Source: Coriobacteriaceae bacterium (lineage in GTDB: Bacteria > Actinomycetota > Coriobacteriia > Coriobacteriales > UBA8131). From it: DNA of 5,211 nt. This document shows positions 1-4,841 of the stretch, piece by piece. Made by a program: the position numbers and the translations under genes. The stretch lies in NCBI GenBank assembly GCA_012515495.1, contig JAAYYH010000257.1, positions 1-5,211 on the forward strand, read 5' to 3'. The notes beneath the pieces were generated by a model. That model searched no databases. It was not told where the DNA came from and worked only from the letters and a program-made list of their open reading frames with translations. Position 1 is the first letter of the stretch. Each line of letters starts with the position of its first letter.

Positions 1-1818
1 CTCGATAACGAATCCGGAAGACAGAGTTGAGGGATTAGCCTTCAGCTCTAACACATCCGACTGCAGAATGATGGTTTCCAACAAATCATCAATGCCGATT
101 CGCTGCTTGGCGGATACATCGACGAACATGTTCTGACCACCCCACTCCTCGGGGATGATGCCGTGTTCAGTCAGTTCCTGACGCACGCGTTCAGGAGTTG
201 CACTGGGTTTATCGATCTTATTAACAGCCACGACTATTGGAACGCCCGCAGCCTTAGCGTGATGGATTGCCTCGACGGTCTGAGGCATCACGCCATCGTC
301 GGCGGCCACAACCAGAACAACCACATCAGTCACTTTCGCACCGCGGGCTCGCATTGCCGTGAAGGCCTCATGACCCGGTGTATCGATGAAGGTGATGGGT
401 TTACCGTTGATCTCGGCCACAGAGGCCCCGATATGCTGCGTGATTCCCCCAGCTTCGGTTGCCACCACACCTGTGAAACGGATTGCATCCAGCAAAGAAG
501 TCTTACCATGGTCAACATGTCCCATAACCGTGACAACCGGTGGACGAAGCTTGAGATCCTCAGGGCTATCGTGGTAGCTGACCGCATACTCTTCTTCAGG
601 AGAGACGATTCGTACCTTGCGATCCATGTCATCAGCTATCAGTTCCACAAGCTCATCATTCATCGTCTGAGTGACGGTCAGCGGTGTCCCTAGCAGGAAT
701 AGGCGTTTGATGATGTCTTTTGAGGGCACTTTCATGACCTCTGCGAATTCTGCCACCGTTACACCTGTGGTGATCTGTGCTACCGATTCATCTAAGACCA
801 GATCGGGATCGATACCTTGCTCTATCGCATGTAACTCAGCCTTCTGTTTTGCCTCAGCCACACGCTTCTCCTTGCGTTTCCTGCGCCGACCCTCACCCTC
901 ACCAGAAGCTGCTTCCACAGCTGCTCGAGCATCGGCCAACACGCGATCGCGCTGCAGCTGCTCTGCCTGAATCGCCATCTGTCGATAACGGTCATCATCG
1001 CTTTCATCGACTTCAAGACCGAATGATTCCGGAACGCGTACATCTGTATGTTCCCTCACACCTTTGCCGCGACCCTTCGCTTTCCCGCCACGTTCGCCGG
1101 ACTGCTCGCCCTCTTCCTCAGCCGCGATTATCCGTTTGGTAGCTGGTGCCTTCGCTGGCTTACCGGATTTCCTCGGTTCCTCCGCGGCAGTCTCAGCACC
1201 CGTGGTCTCTCCAGGAGTTGTTGGAATAACAGTCTGTTCTACCTTGACCTTTTCAGCAGCTGTTTTTTGGGCTGTGGCCTTCTGAGTTGCTGCTTCTTTT
1301 TTCGCGCGCGCTGCCTGCTTCTCTGCTTCAAGTCGCGCTTTCTCCGATTCGATCTGCGAAAGCAAGCTGCTTAATCCAGCAGGTTTTTGCTCCTCTTTCT
1401 TACCTTTCTCAGGTTTCCCGATAACAGCCTCGGCTTCAGCAACATCTTTCCTGCCTTTATAGGCTTGCTTCGTGGGTTCAGCTTCTTGACTGCGGGCCTC
1501 TTCACGCAGAGCCTTTTCCTGTTCACGCAAAGCTCGTTCTCTCTCCACAGCTTCACGATGAGCGGCTTCCTCGGCCGCACGGGCCTCTTGCTCTGCTGCC
1601 ACACGCTGGGCTTCTTCCTGTGCTTTTTGAGCCTCGGCCAGAGCAGTACGTTCGGCCATCTCGGGAGCCAGACGTTTCCTGATCCTGTCGACATAGGCGT
1701 CGACAAGAGTGGATGAATGGCTCTTGGCAGGAATCTTCATCTCGTGTAGACGGTCAAGGAACTCCTTGGAGTCCATTCCGAATTCTTTTGCTAGCTCGTG
1801 TACGCGCATACTGGCCAT
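1..1818 (-). CDS. infB: Translation initiation factor IF-2, partial (C-terminal end beyond the window)
   Basis: IF2 is the cytoplasmic GTPase that delivers formyl-methionyl initiator tRNA to the 30S subunit and promotes 50S joining. The frame is open from 1818 to the left edge, giving 606 residues. Residues 1-50 form a first IF2_N domain (RVHELAKEF, then KIPAKSHSSTLVDAY). Residues 51-345 are a long Ala/Glu/Lys/Arg-rich linker, probably helical or coiled coil at 51-115 and 147-190, with a basic block RRRKRKEKR at 311-319. A second IF2_N domain follows (about 347-405). The G domain is intact: G1 GHVDHGKT (433-440), G2 GGITQHIGA (457-465), G3 DTPGH (479-483), G4 NKID (533-536) and G5 SAK (569-571). 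Domain II and the C-terminal tRNA-binding domains are missing because the window ends. The ATG at 1818 is chosen because MASMRVHEL aligns with the usual IF2 N-terminus, although the ribosome site is weak (GGTGA, 4 bases away). An in-frame ATG at 1809 is the alternative. The start overlaps the ylxR stop by one base. Confidence 0.98.
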   Translation of the reverse strand, partial: MASMRVHELAKEFGMDSKEFLDRLHEMKIPAKSHSSTLVDAYVDRIRKRLAPEMAERTALAEAQKAQEEAQRVAAEQEARAAEEAAHREAVERERALREQEKALREEARSQEAEPTKQAYKGRKDVAEAEAVIGKPEKGKKEEQKPAGLSSLLSQIESEKARLEAEKQAARAKKEAATQKATAQKTAAEKVKVEQTVIPTTPGETTGAETAAEEPRKSGKPAKAPATKRIIAAEEEGEQSGERGGKAKGRGKGVREHTDVRVPESFGLEVDESDDDRYRQMAIQAEQLQRDRVLADARAAVEAASGEGEGRRRKRKEKRVAEAKQKAELHAIEQGIDPDLVLDESVAQITTGVTVAEFAEVMKVPSKDIIKRLFLLGTPLTVTQTMNDELVELIADDMDRKVRIVSPEEEYAVSYHDSPEDLKLRPPVVTVMGHVDHGKTSLLDAIRFTGVVATEAGGITQHIGASVAEINGKPITFIDTPGHEAFTAMRARGAKVTDVVVLVVAADDGVMPQTVEAIHHAKAAGVPIVVAVNKIDKPSATPERVRQELTEHGIIPEEWGGQNMFVDVSAKQRIGIDDLLETIILQSDVLELKANPSTLSSGFVIE

Positions 1819-2123
1819 CAGTTCACCGTCCCTAAACCAGGTACTTCACTTTCAATCAGTGCTTTGAACTGATCTTGCAGTCTCTGGTAATCATCGTTGT
1901 TCAAGCTGGTCTTCAATGCTCTATCGAGCAATCGCCGTTTCCTTGCCATTTCGAAACAGGCTGTCACGGGACAAAGATATGCTCCTCTGCCGGCGCATTT
2001 TCCAGTGGCATCACAGTCGATATGACCATCAGTTCCCTTAACGATACGCAGCAACTTCCGCTTGTCGGAAGTGCTGCGGCAAGCGATACAGGTCCTGATC
2101 GGTTGCTTGCGTTGTTGCGACAT
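1818..2123 (-). CDS. ylxR: YlxR/RnpM family RNA-binding protein (DUF448)
   Basis: This is a 101-residue basic protein of the YlxR family, encoded between nusA and infB in many bacteria. Family hallmarks are the N-terminal RTCIACR (10-16) and the GRGAYLC motif (45-51), followed by a basic helix (MARKRRLLDRAL, 59-70). Six cysteines are present (12, 15, 37, 43, 51, 56), of which 12 and 15 form a CxxC pair. Known structures of the family show a positively charged RNA-binding surface. The Bacillus subtilis member has been described as an RNase P modulator (RnpM), but whether that role holds here is unknown. The ATG lies 2 bases after the nusA stop, with GAGGAA about 11 bases upstream inside the end of nusA. 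The stop overlaps the infB start as TGATG. No L7Ae-like ylxQ gene lies between ylxR and infB, in contrast to the usual Firmicutes layout. The identification is secure. Confidence 0.95.
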   Translation of the reverse strand: MSQQRKQPIRTCIACRSTSDKRKLLRIVKGTDGHIDCDATGKCAGRGAYLCPVTACFEMARKRRLLDRALKTSLNNDDYQRLQDQFKALIESEVPGLGTVN

Positions 2124-2125
2124 CT

Positions 2126-3388
2126 TCAGATCAATTCCTCACCTTCATCGAGAAATTCCCCGACATTACTCGAGCTCCCACTCTGCTCCAAGGTTTCATG
2201 GATACCACAGTAATGCGATCCGGGACGAGCATGATTGCGGCAACGTACGCCATCGGATAATAGGTATTCGCAACGTCCGTCCTCGTTCTCGATACTGTCA
2301 TCCTCATCGATCAGAGAGCTAATCAGCGAAGGCATCTCGCTCATCAGTGAGGCGCTCTTAATATCGATATGCCATCCGGTCAACCTGGCGGCAAGCCGGG
2401 CGTTCTGACCTTCCTTGCCAATTGCCAAAGACAGTTGGTCATCAGGCACGACGACTGTGGCGTAATGGGTGCTCTCATCGACGATGACAGTGGTGACTTT
2501 GGCGGGACTGAGGGCATTTGCGACATATAAGCTGGGATTCTCATCCCATTGGATAACATCCACACGCTCATTGCGCAACTCTTCAACTACCATTCGCACT
2601 CGAGAACCCTTAGGCCCTACACAAGCGCCAACGGGATCGAGATTGCTTTCACGCGACCAAACAGCAACTTTAGATCGCGCGCCCGCCTCGCGAGCTATCG
2701 ATTTGATCTCCACTATCCCGTCATAGATCTCTGGGACCTCAATCTCAAAGAGCCTACGGATAAGGTCGGGATGGGTACGACTGACGACAATCGCCGGCCT
2801 AGTATTCTCACCACGGGTATTGGTCTCGATCGTGTTAGGATCGCGAACTTCGATGATTAGAGACTTCAATCGTTGGTTATGACGGTAATGTTCGTTTGTC
2901 GGTTTCTCGTTGCGTTCGTTGGGATGACGCTTGGTATCAAAATGTGGCAATTCCGCCTCTACGCCTTCACGGATCTTGATGATGGTGAAATCTGACGTAG
3001 TCTGTAAAACGGTTCCGTTCACCAATTCACCTTTGCGATCGATGAACTCCGAGAAGATCGCCTGCCTGCCTGCGTCTCTGACGATTGACATGATAACGTT
3101 CTTGGCATTGATTGCGGCGATACGACTGACATCCTGAGGAGTGACATCCCGCTCTTCGAATTCAGAATACTCACCGGTTTCCTCATCCATCTCACCAATG
3201 GGTACAAGCTCATGCACATAGATGCTCCCTGTTTCCCTATTGATGGTTACCCTTGCATCCCATTCCAAGTCCAAAATGGTCTGGTAACTCTTCGCCAACG
3301 ACTGCTCCAGTCGCTCTAAAAGATACATCTCGTCGATATTCTTTTCTTGGGCCAGCGCTTCCAGGGCTGCCATTAATTCTGAAGACAT
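2126..3388 (-). CDS. nusA: Transcription termination/antitermination factor NusA with a Cys3His C-terminal extension
   Basis: NusA binds RNA polymerase and nascent RNA and controls pausing, intrinsic termination and antitermination. The protein has 420 residues from the ATG at 3388. The N-terminal polymerase-binding domain spans about 1-120, with YLLERLEQSLAKSY and DLEWDARVTINRETGSIYV. S1 spans about 120-205 and carries a His-rich loop near 149-170. KH1 follows (SRTHPDLIRRLFEIEVPEI, then GACVGPKGSRV with its GxxG at 258-261), then KH2 (ANALSPAKV, SLAIGKEGQNARLAARLTGW). The core ends near residue 346. The remaining roughly 75 residues are an acidic stretch, a Cys-x9-Cys-x10-Cys-x2-His motif (C373, C383, C394, H397) and an acidic tail. 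There are no E. coli-type AR repeats. I prefer ATG 3388 because AAAGGA (3395-3400) lies 6 bases upstream. An in-frame TTG at 3391 would leave only 3 bases. The start overlaps the rimP stop by one base, which suggests translational coupling. Confidence 0.97.
   Translation of the reverse strand: MSSELMAALEALAQEKNIDEMYLLERLEQSLAKSYQTILDLEWDARVTINRETGSIYVHELVPIGEMDEETGEYSEFEERDVTPQDVSRIAAINAKNVIMSIVRDAGRQAIFSEFIDRKGELVNGTVLQTTSDFTIIKIREGVEAELPHFDTKRHPNERNEKPTNEHYRHNQRLKSLIIEVRDPNTIETNTRGENTRPAIVVSRTHPDLIRRLFEIEVPEIYDGIVEIKSIAREAGARSKVAVWSRESNLDPVGACVGPKGSRVRMVVEELRNERVDVIQWDENPSLYVANALSPAKVTTVIVDESTHYATVVVPDDQLSLAIGKEGQNARLAARLTGWHIDIKSASLMSEMPSLISSLIDEDDSIENEDGRCEYLLSDGVRCRNHARPGSHYCGIHETLEQSGSSSNVGEFLDEGEELI
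2198..2272 (-). other. Putative zinc-binding Cys3His motif at the NusA C-terminus
   Basis: This segment encodes NusA residues 373-397. The spacing is C373-x9-C383-x10-C394-x2-H397, with GVRCRNHARPGSHYCGIH as its second half. H386 and H392 are further possible ligands. The pattern G-x-x-C, A-x-x-G-S-x-Y-C-x-x-H resembles short Cys3His knuckles found on unrelated proteins. Zinc binding is inferred from the spacing only. It is flanked by acidic stretches (IDEDDSIENEDG before, EFLDEGEE after), so it may form a small folded module on a flexible tail. Confidence 0.6.
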
Positions 3389-3867
3389 CAAGCGTCCTTT
3401 CTTACTTTGAAATCAATGCGACCTTTGATTCTGGCTTTCTTTATCGCAGAGAAAGCCAGCCTCTCAATGCGTCCATCTACCTCAACCAATACGTCGTCTC
3501 CATCCATCCCCCTCAACGTACCTGTCCATTTCCGTCGCCCCTCAAGCAATTCGGTCTGCAAGATCGCCATTTCTCCAGCATAACGGTTGAAATGCTCGGG
3601 TATCCGCAGAGGCCTGTCAATTCCCGGGGAAGACACCTCAAGGGTATAAGTTCCCGAGAAGGGGTCGATCCGCTCAATCTCCTCCCCAATCCAGACATTC
3701 GCCGCGGTGATACTGTCGATATCCAGACCCTTTGCTCTATCTATGTAGACACGGATTATTGGCGATGATCCTTGGGCGATAACCTCGATATCCACTAGCT
3801 CAAAGTCATGGGAATCAGCGATAGGCTCCAAGGCTTCAATCAGTGTTTGTACTTTCTTGGTAGCCAT
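3388..3867 (-). CDS. rimP: Ribosome maturation factor RimP
   Basis: RimP binds the free 30S subunit and assists its assembly, especially the region around S12. The 159-residue length is normal for the family. The N-terminal alpha/beta domain (1-88) contains FELVDIEV (22-29), IIRVYIDR (37-44) and the family signature LEVSSPGIDRPL (76-87). The C-terminal SH3-like barrel (about 90-155) contains EGRRKWTGTLRG and a basic end (KKARIKGRIDFKVRKD). The ATG at 3867 has a perfect AAGGAGG Shine-Dalgarno 4 bases upstream. It is the first gene of the operon and is preceded by a structured leader. Its stop codon overlaps the nusA start as TGATG, with the nusA Shine-Dalgarno inside the end of rimP. Start and identity are both well supported. 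Confidence 0.97.
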   Translation of the reverse strand: MATKKVQTLIEALEPIADSHDFELVDIEVIAQGSSPIIRVYIDRAKGLDIDSITAANVWIGEEIERIDPFSGTYTLEVSSPGIDRPLRIPEHFNRYAGEMAILQTELLEGRRKWTGTLRGMDGDDVLVEVDGRIERLAFSAIKKARIKGRIDFKVRKDA

Positions 3868-3871
3868 AATC

Positions 3872-3878
3872 CCTCCTT
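3872..3878 (-). promoter_or_regulatory. Ribosome binding site of rimP
   Basis: On the minus strand the sequence reads AAGGAGG, followed by GATT and the rimP ATG. It is a full match to the anti-Shine-Dalgarno, with a slightly short spacer of 4 bases. It fixes the rimP start at 3867. Confidence 0.85.
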
Positions 3879-3897
3879 ATTACCCTTCACCGGTAAT
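3879..3897 (-). promoter_or_regulatory. Small hairpin abutting the rimP ribosome binding site
   Basis: On the minus strand ATTACC pairs with GGTAAT across a 7-base loop (GGTGAAG), giving a perfect 6-bp stem that ends at the base before AAGGAGG. It does not cover the Shine-Dalgarno itself. It could shape ribosome access or protect the leader. No U-tract follows, so it is not a terminator. Confidence 0.35.
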
Positions 3898-3921
3898 CCT
3901 CTTACTGGATACACGTGCCAA
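3893..3921 (-). promoter_or_regulatory. Weak alternative promoter downstream of the leader terminator
   Basis: On the minus strand TTGGCA (3916-3921, five of six consensus -35 bases) is separated by 17 bases from GATTAC (3893-3898, three of six consensus -10 bases). If active, it would start rimP transcription after the terminator at 3935-3966, and that terminator would then merely insulate the operon. The -10 is poor, so this is a minor candidate. Confidence 0.15.
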
Positions 3922-3934
3922 CGTTTTCTGCTCC

Positions 3935-3966
3935 TAACAAAAGAAAGCGGGGCAACCCCACTTTCT
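3935..3966 (-). terminator. Strong intrinsic terminator in the leader of the rimP-nusA-ylxR-infB operon
   Basis: On the minus strand AGAAAGTGGGG (3966-3956), loop TTG and CCCCGCTTTCT (3952-3942) form an 11-bp stem with one U-G wobble. The T-rich run TTTTGTT starts at the stem's last base. The GC-rich upper stem, tight loop and U-tract make this a textbook Rho-independent terminator. It lies after the candidate promoter at 4036-4065 and about 70 bases before the rimP ATG, so it would stop transcripts in the leader. It may serve as an attenuator, or it may end readthrough from the upstream radical SAM pair, which shows no other intrinsic terminator. On the plus strand no T-run follows the stem, so it acts in one direction only. 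Confidence 0.85.
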
Positions 3967-3986
3967 CCAAGGAAACCAGTACTTTA

Positions 3987-4011
3987 TTTGTCAGAAACAA
4001 GACATGACAAA
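3987..4011 (-). promoter_or_regulatory. Leader hairpin 2
   Basis: On the minus strand TTTGTCA pairs with TGACAAA (7 bp) around an 11-base loop. It is AT-rich and of moderate strength, and sits between the promoter-proximal hairpin and the terminator. It could be a pausing or protein-binding element of the leader RNA. Function is not known. Confidence 0.3.
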
Positions 4012-4012
4012 A

Positions 4013-4027
4013 CAGCCTTTTGGGCTG
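4013..4027 (-). promoter_or_regulatory. Leader hairpin 1, terminator-like, at the predicted transcript 5' end
   Basis: On the minus strand CAGCC, loop CAAAA and GGCTG form a 5-bp stem followed by TTTT. The predicted transcription start (about 4028-4030) lies directly before it, so it would be the first structure of the mRNA. It is too close to the start to terminate an authentic transcript from this promoter. It may instead stabilise the 5' end or weakly stop readthrough from upstream. Confidence 0.35.
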
Positions 4028-4035
4028 CACGGTAA

Positions 4036-4065
4036 TTTATACCACAAAATGATATGGATTGCCTA
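4036..4065 (-). promoter_or_regulatory. Candidate sigma-A-type promoter of the rimP operon (extended -10)
   Basis: On the minus strand TATAAA (4036-4041) is preceded by TGG, which gives an extended -10 (TGnTATAAA). A partial -35, TAGGCA (4060-4065, four of six), lies 18 bases upstream. A perfect TTGACA exists at 4067-4072, but 25 bases from the -10, which is too far for normal use. Its only other -10 partner, TATCAT (4049-4054), is 12 bases away, which is too near. Transcription would start near 4028-4030, giving a leader of about 160 bases before rimP. Confidence 0.55.
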
Positions 4066-4175
4066 GTGTCAAGCATCAAGGGAGCTGCCTGGTCACAACC
4101 GAGTCTTCTGAGCATTGTTAGACATTGCCGGAGCTACCGGAATCTTTGAAGGGATCAGCGAGACAAGCAGACTCT
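4066..4175. other. Intergenic spacer between the DUF2344 gene and the rimP operon promoter
   Basis: These 110 bases hold no gene I can support. An imperfect inverted repeat built on CCGG-TAGCT-CCGG sits at 4124-4143 (flanking ATT/AAT pairs with one bulged C). No T-run follows it on the minus strand, so it is not a convincing terminator for the upstream gene. The orphan TTGACA at 4067-4072 falls here. Confidence 0.5.
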
Positions 4176-4841
4176 TTACAGAGATTCCTTGAGCTTCACC
4201 CGAGTGATCGAGATCACGTCTAACGTATCAGACCCATCGCACAAACCAGCTAACAGATTCTCGGGACGTAGTGACCCATTCTCATCGGCTATCAAGACGA
4301 AATCCAACCTGATAACACCCTCACGGACGATTCGCATCTCTGGCATTTTTGATAGGTAGCGACTCAATGCAAAGACTTTTATCTTGCCTTTGCGCTGAAC
4401 GTTAAGGCAGCCCTCACTCAACAACTCCTCGCAAGCCCTCCTCAAGCTCGACAGTTGTTCGGCATCCGCCCTCAAGAGCACCTCATAGGTTGAGAAACGA
4501 TGCGAGACCTGCAACGAGGGGACGCTTTTCTCGACATAACGCACTGCGAATATCGGAAGGCTTTCGGGCGCGACTTCCTGAAGAGAGCGAAGAGCAATAG
4601 GTATTGGTACGTAGTCCGTAAGCCAGACATCGAGGTATTCGTCCAATCCGCCAGTCCCAACGGGCAAAGCAGGTCCAAAAGCATGTTTCATATGAGCCGA
4701 GAATCCCGCTGTGATGACATACGGCAATTGGGAGCGTCTGACAACCCGTTCAAGCGCGCGTACAACCTCCAGGTGTGAGAGGTGGGTCAATCGGCCGATC
4801 TTCTGGTAATTTATCCTCAATCTAAAGGGTTGCTCAACCAC
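4176..4841 (-). CDS. Radical SAM-associated protein of the TIGR03936/DUF2344 family
   Basis: This family is encoded beside or fused to TIGR03960 radical SAM proteins. Its biochemical role is not established. From GTG 4841 the protein has 221 residues, in line with the family. Recognisable features are the N-terminal FRLRINYQKIGRLTHLSHLE (6-25), followed by an amphipathic helix (VVRALERVVRRSQLPY), GFSAHMKHAFGPALPVG (46-62) where many relatives have a GFNPHPR-type sequence, and DEYLDVWL. The C-terminal half alternates strands and helices and has no motif I know. No signal peptide or membrane segment is visible. The GTG at 4841 is chosen because AGGTG (4848-4852) lies 6 bases upstream and the family normally begins just before this sequence. 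The frame stays open to an ATG at 4958, but that would overlap the upstream gene by 125 bases. A GTG at 4850 is also possible. It overlaps the radical SAM gene by 8 bases, implying coupled translation. Confidence 0.85.
   Translation of the reverse strand: MVEQPFRLRINYQKIGRLTHLSHLEVVRALERVVRRSQLPYVITAGFSAHMKHAFGPALPVGTGGLDEYLDVWLTDYVPIPIALRSLQEVAPESLPIFAVRYVEKSVPSLQVSHRFSTYEVLLRADAEQLSSLRRACEELLSEGCLNVQRKGKIKVFALSRYLSKMPEMRIVREGVIRLDFVLIADENGSLRPENLLAGLCDGSDTLDVISITRVKLKESL

Noticed and set aside
163..693. 176-residue open frame on the plus strand
   Set aside because: It lies antisense to the IF2 G domain and second IF2_N region, has no recognisable domain, and the minus-strand frame is a conserved protein with all five G motifs.
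1371..1716. Open frames on both strands within the infB linker
   Set aside because: The low-complexity Ala/Glu/Lys codons of infB leave other frames open by chance; products are Arg/Lys- or Phe/Leu-rich with no family resemblance.
3389..3391. TTG at 3391 as the nusA start
   Set aside because: The ATG immediately after it is a better codon and sits 6 bases from AAAGGA, while TTG would sit only 3 bases away.
3253..3768. 171-residue open frame on the plus strand
   Set aside because: It is antisense to the rimP end and nusA start, which are both secure conserved genes. No supporting ribosome site or known domain was seen.
3912..3917. CACGTG palindrome as an operator
   Set aside because: A single 6-base palindrome is expected by chance, and no second half-site or known regulator context is present.
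4067..4072. Perfect TTGACA as the -35 of the operon promoter
   Set aside because: It is 25 bases from TATAAA and 12 from TATCAT, neither of which is a workable spacer for a sigma-70-type promoter.
4124..4143. Inverted repeat as terminator of the DUF2344 gene
   Set aside because: The stem is short with a bulge and no T-run follows on the minus strand.
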